DNA from: Chondrus crispus
Taxonomy: Eukaryota > Rhodophyta > Florideophyceae > Gigartinales > Gigartinaceae
DNA: 24,142 nucleotides
Assembly: GCF_000350225.1 (NCBI RefSeq)
Contig: NW_005178956.1
Location: 238,117 to 262,258, forward strand
Direction of reading: 5' to 3'
The notes below the pieces were generated by a model. That model was not told where the DNA came from. It ran no database searches and saw nothing but the letters and a program-made list of their open reading frames with translations. Below are positions 9,363-19,943 of the stretch, in pieces. Numbering within the stretch: the first letter of the stretch is position 1; every line of letters begins with the position of its first letter. The translations under genes and the position numbers were made by a program.

Positions 9363-11174
9363 TCAACGGGACGGAGCACCGGAGCCGCTTTCCTTCGGCA
9401 GAGAGGTGAGGAGACGGGCGAGGACGCGTAGGTCCTCCAGAGCTGCACCCTGCAGCGCCTCTGCCTCTACGCCATGGGCCCGGAGAAGGCGATGATAGAC
9501 GCCTGAGGCGGTGTTGTTTTCTTTGGGAACTAAGGGTGAAGGAAGAGCCGAGGAAGGCGTGACGAGTGGTTCCTCACGCGAAGGGGAAGTCTGACGTGGG
9601 GTGGGAACCACGTCAGACGGCGGCACTTCCCAGACTGATAGGGTTTCGGTTGAGATTGTTGAGGGAAACACGACGCCAGGAGGAATTTCGCGTATGAATT
9701 GACACACCGGAGGGGGGCGTGGGAGTGAACGAGCCGGCTGAGATCGAAGGCAGGCAAATGGAATTGCAGGCAAAGACGGCTCGGTGAGACAAGGCGTTGG
9801 GGACTGTACGTCCGGCGTGGAAGGTTGGACCGCGGAACGAGGAGACGAAGGGCGGGACGGTCGAGAGCACACGCTCTCTGCACGAGGGTCCACGCCTCGC
9901 TCGGGAACCGCGTCGGGGATGGGGATTTGATTCCCGAATTTTCGACTTAGTCGAGCTTCTGAGGATGAGCACAACGTCGACGTCCAGGGGTTAAACCAGA
10001 CGAAGTCACCCGCCGCGCTGTGACTACGTCCGGGAGAAAAGGAGGGACGTCGCTTTGCGAAGGAGCGGGAAGAGTTGTAAGGGGGAACGCTATCTCAATC
10101 GATCTGCTCAATCTTGTCGAGCAGTGAGTGCAATGCGAGGTCGGTGTCGGCGCCACCCAAGGCGACAGTGTAATCCAGAAGGCGCATGAGCTCAACGAGC
10201 TTCGAGGGAATGTACCATAGACGCTAACAATCATACGCCTCCCAAAGCAAGGTGCCAGCGACCTTCACGCACCACTCGGTCATGAAAACAACCCACAATC
10301 CGTGTCGAGGGTTGTTCAGGTGGCTCCCGAAGTATGTAAGGATGGGGCCCAATTCCGCCCAATATCCTTCGCAAACTTCAAATTGACCCCACCATGAGGG
10401 AAGCTGCTGGTATTGGTTGACGTAGTGTGACCGCGCAATCTCCCCCGCCTCGATCAATTGGTATGCCAGGAAGTATCCCGTGTCCAATCTCATTTTACGC
10501 TCGTACCGGACAGTGTGTTGGAAGAAGAAGAGGTTCCCGCGTTTCATGCGCCGAAAATTAACAGGGAGAATCGCACGCGTCCACGACATTGCGTCATTCG
10601 TCACTGTCAATTGGTTATGCCATAAGCGGTCCGCTTCCAGTACGGGGTCACCCTGGGTCCAACTGAGGAGGCTGTCAAGACAATCGCGCTCCCCCTCCGT
10701 GCGGAATTTCCACGTGTCGCAGCCGAAGGAAGGAGGAATAAGGGCGTCGGTCAAATGGAGGTCAAGCAGGGCGAGTACAGTGTCTATGAATCGCAGGGAC
10801 AATGTGCGACGGCCGCGTAGAGAAGAGTGACGAAGGATGGATATAGGAATGGCAATGCGGGCGCGCCAGTCAAAAGTGCGAATGGCTTGTAGGGGCAGTT
10901 GACCGGGTAACATGCCGGCGCTGTCGACAAAACTATGTTCGATGTCGGCAACATCGCGGACGCCTACGGAGGAGAACCACTGGGAAGAGGCAAATAAGGA
11001 AGGATGTTCACGCATGGATTTGTCTTGTAGCTCATCGAGCGAGGGGTATCGACGGGCTACCCAAGAAGAATGGTAGCCCGGGTGGAAGGCCGGTTCGGTA
11101 GGGTTGGTAACAGGGGGTAGACAGGGTATGGAAGGAAGACCCCGGGGCACTTCGGACTTGCGATGAAAGCCCAC
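9363..11174 (-). pseudogene. Unrecognised 604-codon gene interrupted by two in-frame stops
   Basis: One continuous minus-strand frame reads from a GTG at 11174 (no ATG is nearby) to TGA at 9363, broken by TAG at 10226-10224 and TGA at 10097-10095. The translation stays protein-like across both stops: helical, Leu-rich sequence precedes the first (WVVFMTEWCVKVAGTLLWEA), lies between them (LMRLLDYTVALGG) and resumes after the second (AAGDFVWFNPWTSTLCSSSE). Residues 1-360 are a compact, Trp/Arg-rich globular-looking region (QYQQLPSWWGQFEVCEGYWA). Residues about 410-570 are Pro/Ser/Arg-rich and probably disordered, ending in a short helical tail. I do not recognise the family. A compact domain followed by a disordered tail would suit a retroelement Gag-like or other transposon protein, but no zinc knuckle is seen. 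The frame stays open to about 11200, where AT-rich DNA begins, so the N-terminus is probably lost. Confidence 0.55.
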
Positions 11175-11196
11175 ACCCGGACGTTTACCACTGCAA

Positions 11197-12012
11197 AGGC
11201 ATATTGTAATAATTATGTTTAATTTAATGATGTAAACTGCGCTATATACTGTTCAGTTCTTTTTGATGTAGCGAGTGAGAACGCTCATCTTGACATTATA
11301 TTATTCGGAGGAATGCTGTTGTAATTGTGAGATCAATAACAGCCATTGCTGTTTTCGCGTTGTTTCGTGCGTTGTTGTGACATCACTGTATCGGAAACGG
11401 AATCTTGACACGTACTGCGTAGGATAGCTCTGATAGTACAATAAAAACACACTGAATTTGGTTTCCTAACTATTGTAACACAACTGCGCGATATGATAAT
11501 GATATTGACTGAAAACATCATTCTGATGCCAGCACTATTCGCAATCTTCTTGAGTGGGCCGTCTCTTATGGAGCCTATTCATTGTATGGATGTACCGAGG
11601 AGCGTCAAAAAAGCACTGATCTACCGAGAGAACGAGAAACTATTACATTCACTATAGTGGTTATCTTAGCACATTTCTTATCACGTGGTATGACCACAAA
11701 TATAAACATCAAGTATTGCGCAATGATGATGTACTGGAACGATATGTTTTACTATTCCTGCTGAAATATTATTTGAGGCGGGGCAACGGTATTACTAGTC
11801 CTCTTCTCCTCTAAGGTCGGTTTTCAGAACACTGTTTAAATATTCTAGGTTCCTTTCAAATTCGCAAGGATCCGCTTCACCATCTGCCTCTTCCCTACAG
11901 CGTTCCCCGCCTGCGCCGGGTCACACTCGTTTCTTTCTTTGTTCTTGATCAGATAATCTGTTGATGAAACGAGTGCCCAGTTGCGCTCAACGAAAATCGA
12001 CCTGAAGCTGTA
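11197..12012. other. AT-rich DNA without supported genes
   Basis: Base composition drops sharply to AT-rich at about 11196, at the upstream edge of the interrupted minus-strand gene. Only short frames without motifs are present. The junction reads CACTGCAAAGG from 11189, reminiscent of CACTA-type transposon ends, but no matching inverted end was found on the right side. Confidence 0.4.
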
Positions 12013-12425
12013 AGATCATCTACAGCTGATCCACATCTTGCCACAACTTCCTCTCCCTCATCCTCATGCTCCGCATCTTGCCACCACTTCCTCTCCCTCA
12101 TCCTCATGCTCCGCATCTTGCCACCACTTCCTCTCCCTCATCTCATCTCAGTTCCAACATAAATAGTGATCCTCGAATCATCGTCTTCCCCTCCCCCAAA
12201 AAGTATTACCTCACTTCTTCTCGACGTTCTTTTTTCCCGCAACCTACACTACTTGGAAACTCTCCCTCTCGACACATCCCCAATTACCAGCAACATCTTT
12301 CCCTCACAAATATACTTCCTGCTTCAGGAATTCAGATCATCCACAGCTGATCCGCATCTTGCCACCTCTTCCTCTCCTTCATCCATCTCAGTTCCAACAT
12401 CAGCATTGATCCTCGAATCTTCCCT
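12013..12425 (+). repeat. Duplicated segment, copies about 321 bp apart
   Basis: A block starting AGATCATCTACAGCTGATCC at 12013 recurs, diverged, at 12334. Both copies continue through CATCTTGCCAC.., CTTCCTCTCC.., ATCTCAGTTCCAACAT and GATCCTCGAATC. The left copy carries an extra expansion of the 40-bp unit. The DNA is pyrimidine-rich on the plus strand and no gene is supported. Confidence 0.8.
12034..12151 (+). repeat. 40-bp minisatellite, about 2.9 units
   Basis: Units begin at 12034, 12074 and 12114 with CATCTTGCCACCACTTCC and run to ATGCTCCG. The first two differ by a single base, and the third diverges after about 31 bases into the flanking duplicated block. Confidence 0.9.
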
Positions 12426-12499
12426 CGCAAAAACACTCCCTTGCTGTCGAAGAAGTTGGTCAGTTTTCTTCCCGTCTAAAGCCTCTTTGGAAATGTGAT

Positions 12500-13088
12500 T
12501 GAACACACCTTATCCTCGCTCTAACGTCTTGGATAAAATTCTCCTCGCTCACTGCCCCACCGATAAGGAAGCTACAAAGTGGGACTGTCGCGAAAACGTG
12601 TACTTACCGCAAAACCACATGGGTTGCTCAGAGTTTGGAGTCATTGATATGAAAAAGGCGATATGAGGGACATGCGATCTCGTGAGTGCTCTAAAAGGGG
12701 ATCTTGCAAACCGTCGTTTGCTTCGAAAGAGGTTGAGGAACAAGTGAGATTTGAGACGTGAAGGCGCGATGCCCCGCCGTGGTGTTCTCAGGTATGTTTC
12801 CAGGGAACTACATCACGATTGGGTTGTCATCGCTCGTTTAAAGAGATACGTGTATTGGCACTAAACGATTATTATTGGTCAACCTTTGAAGGTTGTGCAA
12901 TGATTGGATGTCCCAAAAACCGGCTTCTGAAATTTACAATCTTTGCCGTTGGCGAGCACCAGCTTGTGCCCTCCACACCCCACCTCGTCCTTCGGCCTGC
13001 TCAGAACCCCTACTCAAATACCTCGGATTGCCTACACTCTGGCACGAATTCACTTTTCACGTCGGTTCGTCACATCCGTCCGCCTCAT
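12500..13088 (+). other. Upstream region of the Tudor-like accessory gene
   Basis: No gene is supported. The stretch lies between the duplicated pyrimidine-rich block and the ATG at 13089, and presumably holds the promoter of that gene. No clear core promoter motif was identified. Confidence 0.3.
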
Positions 13089-14525
13089 ATGGCGGACATA
13101 CGTGAGGGGGATGCAATTGAGGTGCTTTGGATCGTCGAGATACCTCGGCGGGATGATCGAAAACGAAGGAAAACTGTCGAAAAAGATGTCTGGTGGAAGG
13201 CTGTCCTGGAGAAGGTAGATTGTAATGGCGGTGTCACCAGAGCAAGGGTTCACTATGAGCAAGCATATGGGATGGAAGCCTCTCTCATGGACGCTCGACT
13301 CATTGGATCTTTTTGTGCCACGACCGTACTGGGCGCCAAAAAAATGTCACACAGCCGTGGCGGATGTGTCTCTCGGCTCTTTCGGAATCAGGAAATAATA
13401 CTGAAGCCGATTCCGTGCAGCAGTTATCAAATCAGTCATCTGGTTCGGAGTACAAGCCATGCACCGGACATATGAAGGAATCGGGCAGAAGACGGAGATC
13501 GATGGTTCTATCATTTGATCCACAGAAAGGGCGAAGCAGAGGAAAAAATTAGTACTTTAGAAGTCAAGCTTGAGGAGCTTCAGGGGATCGTGGGAGCTCA
13601 GAGTGCAATGTACTCTCGTATTGTAGGCTCATGGAGTGAGAGCGATAAGGTTTCTGACCGAATATTCAGTTACTTAAGACACAGAATTGTTGTTAGTTCT
13701 CACAAGCCTATCGTTTTCCGGCGTACTCGCTCCGCTATATGTGACGTACATGAGGGAGAAGGACGCTTTGTTGGCATGTGTTACACTTCCTTAATCAAAG
13801 CGGAAGCGGACTGTAGCCTAGAAGATTTTGAGCGGATTGCCAGGGTAATCAAATCGAGATGTTCTAATGCAGTGTTCTAACCGGCTTCCGTAGAAACACA
13901 ATCACCAATGCTAAGTTTGGAACATGCACTGGTTGCTTTTAACACCTTGCATGAATTAGCATCATGTATTGGCATTCCGGGGTACTCTGATCTCCTTTCT
14001 CTTCTTTTAAAGGGTAGAAAAATGAACGCACCTGACCCAGCGCAACTACCGGAGGATTGCGCATTCAGACTTATTGGGGCAACTTTGGCCGAAAAGAATG
14101 AAGACGATCATCCATTTGCTTTCCGTGTTGCCGGAAGCCTGCACCACTCACTTCCCAATCAGACTTGTCACTTGCTTTGGAGGGAGACGAGGCAATTCGA
14201 TACAAGGAACTGTAGATACGTAAACAGGCTTTGCAAGAAGAATATGCCCATTATGGATGCCATAAGAAAATCAGGTTCGGAAACGATCGCTGAAAAAGAA
14301 CCATACGCATCAGACCACACACGTTTTACATTAAGCTGGGCTCCTCTCTCCAACCGTAAAGGTCGAAACTTTTCGAGGTCGCTGCGGCAAAACGACGAGG
14401 TCTTGGGTACCTCGGAGATGGTTTGGCCCGCTCTCGTACGCAACAAGAAAGTAGTATCTGATTTTCAGAATACCATAACACAGGACATGTTGAAGAGAAG
14501 CAGAGAAACGGGTGTGTACAAATGA
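13089..14525 (+). pseudogene. Transposon accessory gene 1: Tudor/agenet-like head and coiled coil, broken
   Basis: ATG 13089 begins MADIREGDAIEVLWIVEI, then KDVWWKAVLEKV and RARVHYEQAYGMEA. This spacing of G-D-x-V-E-V, a WW-K-A-x-V strand and a V-x-Y strand resembles Tudor, agenet or PWWP-type folds that read modified histones. A Ser/Arg-rich linker and a coiled coil (EEKISTLEVKLEELQGIVGA) follow, then about 300 residues without recognised motifs. The gene is broken by two frame changes (near 13330, and near 13530 back to the first frame) and by an in-frame TAA at 13878-13880; the same frame is open and protein-like on both sides of that stop. It converges on the transposase gene with about 400 bases between stops. 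The Tudor-like fold is inferred from pattern only. A chromatin-targeting partner for the transposase is a speculative role. Confidence 0.55.
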
Positions 14526-14621
14526 CCTAGTATCTTGAGATGGGACGATGCGTAACACGAAGTGCAGCACAGCTCTTCAGCATTGCAGCTCTGTAGGGAG
14601 AATTTCAGTGCATTTCACAAT

Positions 14622-14654
14622 GGGGACAATACAGTATAGTACTGCAGTGTCCCC
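14622..14654. other. Nested hairpin between convergent genes
   Basis: GGGGACA (14622-14628) pairs with TGTCCCC (14648-14654), and the interior holds CAGTA-TAG-TACTG as a second short stem. It lies about 100 bases after the stop of accessory gene 1 and is the only strong hairpin in the convergent spacer. A role in transcript ending is possible but unproven. Confidence 0.5.
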
Positions 14655-14768
14655 ACCATCTTCACCAGAAGTAAGCGTAAAAATTCAAATTTGTATTAGC
14701 AGGCAATGTCCCCTCCCCACCATCTTCATCATAAATAAGCGCAAAAACTCAATTTTGTAGCATTAAGG
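14648..14768 (+). repeat. Imperfect tandem repeat, two units of about 60 bp
   Basis: Units starting at 14648 and 14707 both read TGTCCCC, CCACCATCTTCA, TAAGCG, AAAA.TCAA and TTTGTA in the same order. The first base run overlaps the right arm of the adjacent hairpin. It fills most of the spacer between the two converging genes. Confidence 0.75.
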
Positions 14769-14939
14769 ACGAATAGGAACCAAGGATGCCGATCCGCATA
14801 TCCGCACACTCGCGCTTACCACGAAGGTTTATCCCATTCGAGGGGGGTAACCGCTCTCTTTCGTTGCGTAATAGAACGTGCCTCCAGAAAGAAGATCGTC
14901 ACTGTGATACACGTATCCTTCAATCTCGCGTATCTCACA

Positions 14940-17900
14940 TCATGTACCGTTGCACGCAGCTTGACAAGCATGAACTAACCCAACTCTTCTCACAGATTCA
15001 TTGAGTTTTAGCAGTACCAACGGCGAATTCCGTGCCACTCTTAGAGTACTGTCCTCATATCTGGTACAATTTCGAGCAACAGCAAACGGCCCGCTCTCGT
15101 GGGCGATTCTTTCACATGAAAAATCTCTCCACTGCAACAGCGTGTCCACTGCGAAAACACACATCTGATACTTATCAGGGTTTCGTCTCATCTCCTCAAT
15201 AGACGGTTGGCGCGGAACCGCGAAATTGGTGGATTGACGATGAACAATAGCTTGCACTGCATCACCCTTTTGAATGCATTCGTGAGATGGTGACCTGATG
15301 GACTGATTTACTCCGCTTAAAACTTGTTTTTCCGCTTTGCTCCGGTATATAATTGCAACTGTCGAGCCCCTTGGAACTGATTCAAGACAAAACTGTCCAC
15401 CAGGGCAACCAGCGCGGTGTCAGATTCCTTTGCAACTTTTCTATTTTGCAAAGACCACATGCAGTTCATTTTGCTATTTGCTGTTTGAGATGGTAGTGCA
15501 CCGCATATTTTTTGGAGAACAGGCTTGATCAGTACATTTTCCAAGCCTTTTGACATTGATGCCGCCTGCCTTCCTAAAACTCGGGTCTCTCACATGCACC
15601 TTCTCAGCTGCGAATCAAATATGCCATCAACATCACTTTCCTTCCGTGATCCTGCCAGAGAGGCTAGCCTTCCTTCCCATTCGTCAACCAATGTATGTTT
15701 CACGGCTTGAATGTGCGGTTTTCGATGGTTAGACATCGCCACGCCTCTCTTCAAAGGCTGATGGGCAAACTCAAAAACCAGCTCAGAAAAGTGATGCGCG
15801 TGCCCCATTGCTAGATGTGAATGTTTGTAGAGCTCGATGATTCTGTGAAGGTTCGGTTTATCCAGCTTACCCCTCGCAATTTCACAAATGCCACAAAGTG
15901 AATCGCGACTTTGGACGTACAGGCGTGCAGAAGCCTGCTGTTCTGATATGAATGCCATGCCTGCGGCACTGTTAAAATGCTGCATAGATTTGTATTCATC
16001 TACATGCAGTTTAGGATACCAATAAGTCGACGTGACTAGGTCTGAAAACAGTCCCAAAGCCCGCACCGTTTTCAACAATGTGTGATTCTGTCCTTCGTCG
16101 TTCGCCGAAAGCGCAGCGCACTCGTCCTCGAACACAAATCGAGCAACAAGTAGTGTACAGAACGTACCACTGATTGTGGTAGAATACAGCTTATTATTTT
16201 TGACGTCGAAAATTTTTCTCTGCGTGATCAAGGAATTCCGACGAAGCCCGTCACATATTCTGGCATCGATTTGATCTCTTTGTTCCCTTGAGGAAAGCAT
16301 CAGAAAGCATGTGTTTAAGATTTGATGGCGTTCCCAGAGAGCAGGTGGTCTGGTGCTACTAGCACTGAGCGATATGGGTCGAAGGACGCCTCGAAAACGG
16401 GGTGCCCACATGTCGTCAACGGCACTTGCTGACTTGATCTAGCATCATTAAGCCTTCCGTTAAGTGTACGAAGGGGACTAGTTATTCTCATCCGACAAGA
16501 CGTTGATTCCATGCCTAGATAGTTGAGAAGACGGTTCCTTTCTTTCTCAGTGCCTTTGATTCACGTATAGCTTTCATACGCGGCTCAGATCTAAAGCTGG
16601 ATGTATCCACACAATTGAGTTCTGTCGTATATCCATGACAAGAGCAATATGGATCCAGTTTTTGCTTGCGAAAAAAACATAAATGACATGCAGAGTCTGC
16701 GTTGTGAGCCAATAAATCGGATATGTGCGCGATCTCGAGAAAGTCTCCAATGTACGCCACAGCTTGAACAAAAACCTTAATCGGGATTCCCTCTCGGTCA
16801 CACGTGTCTATTCCGATCGTTCCCGACCCGGCGATGTCATCAGATACGATCTGAAGCACCTGACTAGTACTAACGCCCGGCGGAGTGAGACTCAACAGCC
16901 GAACGGCTTTGCGTGATGTCCGGTTTTGCGGAAGAAGGTTAAGAGGTAGCATGTAAACACCACCTGTAGACCCTTGAGCATTCTTGTATTGCGAAAACCC
17001 GTCGGAAATAAAGAAGTACTCTGTACACAAAGTAACGCATACCGTTTTTAATTAATAACCCCTCAGACTTCTTGCAAGGACAACCTAAGTCGAGATTGTA
17101 GTCGGTAGATTGACCGAGTTTCTCACCTTCGACTCGCTGGCATGGTTGACTCTGAAATATTTCTGTCACTGGTTGTACGAATACTTCAGCATGAGGGAGT
17201 TTTCGGTTGCGTTGCGAGGATGCGAAATTAGGGACCCATGCGAGCTCAATCATATTGCCCGATCCGCAGAAACCGCCAACCCTATGAATGAGCAAACATT
17301 CATAAAGTGTAATTTCGCTGACGGATACAGTGGTCAGTATGTCTCCTGCTCGACCAATGCAGTGTTTTGAGTGCAGTGAAGGAATCATGTCTGTTGTTGA
17401 AAGTTTCGTTTCACCTAGAACAGCCGTCAAATGAAACTCGGAATTGCTGCATCGCGTGGTCGATATACTTCGCACGTACTCCTGGAGCTCTTTTGAGCCA
17501 ATTCCAGCCCACTCCTTAGGTATCGGTTCAGTTTCAAGAACAATGATGACCGTGTCTCCTTGAGAAAGAAAACAAGCTGCAGGACCTGTGTCAGTAGATT
17601 GGGAGAAAACGGCATGATGGGGCTCGTCGAGAAATGTCTTTCTATCGGAAACTATGGAAACGCTCGAGGCGCTGGAAAAAACGGGATTACTCAAACCACT
17701 ACCGGTGTCGCTCAGGCTCCCAGATCGCATGATGTCCCGTGTAGGCTTAAACGAAACGTCCTGCACGGCCCAAGTGCTTGGAAGTAGTACTTCTACTTCA
17801 GCTTTTGGTATAATGCCCTCACGTGGTGAGGTTTCAGTTGTTTGACTTGAATTGTGGTCAACAATTTTAGTGTCGAGGGTACTGTGCTTCGCACCAGCCT

Positions 17901-18612
17901 TCTGCAAATCCACTGGCAGGAAGTGCTTCTCCGACCGTGGGAAATTGTTTGCACGAAGGTTAGGAAGCAGAGTTCTCTGTACTGTAGAGTATGACGGCAA
18001 CAAGCTCTCATGTGGAGCATATTGCTCAATAACCCAGTTAGCAGTGTTCCGAAAGAAAGAATACTGCGCAATTGTCAAACGGTTAGTGCCTGAAGTCGCC
18101 AGTATGGCAATAAACTTCTGCCAAGTATTGATGGAGTTTGGCCTCGAGCGCCGGCTGTACTCCTGTGCATACCTAGATGCACCTAGTTCTTCTTCCGAAC
18201 TGGCCGAAGATACATCAGATTCTTCAGTCTCACTAGGCACTTGTGAAGGGTTTTCATCTTCCCCTCGAAAAACCACTCCCAGATCCACATCAGATATATG
18301 TATAGGTTTGGTCATTTGGTCGTCCGATACTTTTAACTTACATCCGCTATGCGGATGCTGTGTTGGGAGCTCATCAAATGAACCCTGATGAGACGGTTCC
18401 GGATCACTATTATAAAACAGCCTCCTCTTCACAGGATTTGGGGAAGGAGAGTAATACTTGCCCTCCGCTTTGTACGCGGCAGTTGCAGACCTACCCACAT
18501 TCTCCTCTTCCCAGTCGAACCTGTTATTGCGTCGCCGCCTATCTCTTCTTGGGCGAGGTCTTTTCCTACCAGAAGACCGCGAGCTGTGATTTGGTGCATC
18601 ACAACTATCCAT
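14940..18612 (-). pseudogene. Plavaka/CACTA-like (Tnp2-type) DDE transposase, broken
   Basis: The gene starts at ATG 18612 with a basic nuclear-localisation-like head (GRKRPRPRRDRRRR) and a long variable, Ser-rich N-terminal region. The catalytic core begins near 17030: ISDGFSQY with the presumed first Asp at 17003-17001, then YMLPLNLLPQNR. The second Asp lies in AYIGDFLEIAH (16745-16743), followed by CHLC. Further segments typical of the family are VLVAPDHLLSGN (about 16360) and, near the C-terminus, KPNLHRIIELY and ELVFEFAHQPLKRG (about 15770-15860). The reading frame changes near 17035, 16545, 16325 and 15310, each beside a run of three to five A, and an in-frame TGA sits at 15592-15590. 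The enzyme would cut and move the element in the nucleus; this copy cannot make it. The superfamily is firm in outline, while the choice between Plavaka and other CACTA-related groups is less sure. Confidence 0.75.
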
Positions 18613-18905
18613 TAGGACATGAGCGAAGCCGCGGATATATGAAAAGTACTGGATCGAAGGAGCTGAATCTGAAACTTAAGCAATGTACGATATCGAAAAC
18701 ACGTGTACTCGCGGGAACCTTATACTGTATCGCCGAACGCTGCACCGCAATTTTGAGACACGGACGGCGAGAAACCTGACAAAGTTAGCTGGTTACCTTC
18801 TCCCGCAGTTCAGAATTCCACGGATCCTTTTCCCATCACTTCATCAACTGAATTCATCTGTTCCACCTGTCATTACTTGTCCCGGTAGTGCACGTGCCTT
18901 TCGTC
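18613..18905. promoter_or_regulatory. Divergent spacer between transposase and accessory gene 2
   Basis: These 293 bases separate the start codons of two genes pointing away from each other, so they should hold both promoters. A TATA-like GATATATGAAAAG lies at about 18634, too close to the transposase ATG to be assigned with confidence. No other clear motif was seen. Confidence 0.35.
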
Positions 18906-19943
18906 ATGCAGCCTCCATATTCGGGCCAGCCATCTCACAGGCGGCTCCTTAAGCGAAAGAGCTCATCTACCGCCGTCGGAGCGCAGAATCGACACATCAA
19001 GAGAAGGGGAAATAAGAACTTTCTCAAAACTATTTTTCCCCGTGACGGTAATTCTCCTGATGGAGAGAATGACGAGCCCCGCATTCCACCCGTCACGAGA
19101 CTTTCAGACATGGAAACGCAGCCGCCTCCAACCAACGAAGCAAAAAGGGGGAATTTCCTTGCTCGGGATCGTCCCTGTTCCGGAACCCAATCTCATCCGC
19201 CTTCTGATGTCGACAATGCGAGATCTGGGCGACGGAGGGGCCCGGCAGGAGCCAATCTGCGACGAAGGGAACACGTAAGGAATCGAGAGGAAAACGAGAG
19301 GGACGAAGGGCCTGATGTGCTTGTTCGTAGTAGCTCAGGAAACTGGGCAGCGACAGAAGAGTTGCGCAATGAAGAGGGATTCTCGGGCAGTGACATTACC
19401 AGTACAGTACGGCCAGGCCTTAGTGACATTCGAGCAGTATCTGCCAGACCAAATTCAACCAAACAGTTAAGACCTAACATAGGGGGAGCATTGAGCTCGA
19501 TTCGCCTCTTTTTGGATAGCATGCAAAAATCTGTACTGGCTCGCCTTGATACCGTGTAAGGGAGCATGAAGGGTGTTCAGAGAGACCTGGAGACTGTCAA
19601 AAACGCCCTAACAATCTTCAGCGCAGATATTGGAGCAAAAAGCAACACCTTTTTGAAAGTCAACTCAAAGCGACCAGCAAGCACGTCTTCGAAATGGACG
19701 TTCAAGGATATCGTCGATATGGAAAACCCAACTTTGAAGTCCCAAGTGGAAACCGTTTTTCGCATTTCTCTCATGTCGCAAGTTATGGCAGAATCTTCTT
19801 GCTATTTTATGGAGTACGCTTGGTCTATGGGATCAACCGTCGGCCATACCCACCTCGCAATGGCTGCTTTTCTTTACGGGCATCAAAAAAACGCGACAAA
19901 AAAAGACTTTAAGTCAGGCCCCGCTCGCGTTCAGGTACGCTAG
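18906..19943 (+). pseudogene. Transposon accessory gene 2: basic, coiled-coil protein with an in-frame stop
   Basis: ATG 18906 starts MQPPYSGQPSHRRLLKRK; an in-frame GTG is available at 18888 but less likely. Basic clusters (RRLLKRK, HIKRRG) suggest nuclear import. About 190 hydrophilic, Arg/Asn/Glu-rich residues follow, then a heptad-like stretch (FLDSMQKSVLARLDTV) that runs into TAA at 19557-19559 and continues in the same frame after it (GVQRDLETVKNALTIFSADI). The remainder has a Met/Ala/Phe-rich helical segment (SLMSQVMAESSCYFMEYAWS). The last ten or so codons probably read into flanking DNA, since composition turns GC-rich at about 19918. The pattern across the stop argues for one gene with one nonsense codon. 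The family is not recognised; its position next to the transposase suggests a transposition partner. Confidence 0.5.

Larger units (their letters stand above)
13089..19943. mobile_element. Decayed three-gene DNA transposon (Plavaka/CACTA-like)
   Basis: A minus-strand transposase gene is flanked by two plus-strand accessory genes. One converges on its 3' end (13089-14525) and one diverges from its 5' end (18906-19943). All three are broken, share a moderate base composition, and differ from the GC-rich DNA that begins at about 19918. The compact layout with short spacers is what places them in one element; this is inference, because terminal inverted repeats and target duplications were not found. 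True ends probably lie outside the limits given, the left possibly as far as 11189. Confidence 0.6.

Noticed and set aside
9072..9431. Lys/Arg-rich 119-codon plus-strand frame with an AT-hook-like RRRGRP
   Set aside because: Its composition follows local purine richness, it overlaps the antisense coding frame, and it has no other domain signal.
17025..17050. Programmed frameshift at ATTAAAAAC in the transposase
   Set aside because: The shift needed is +1, the heptamer is not in the right phase for -1 slippage, and three other unprogrammed shifts follow.
10095..19559. All in-frame stops in the decayed genes can be derived from CAA, CAG or CGA by C-to-T, suggesting RIP-like or deamination mutation
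   Set aside because: Every stop codon begins with T, so this is always possible and carries no information without an aligned intact copy.
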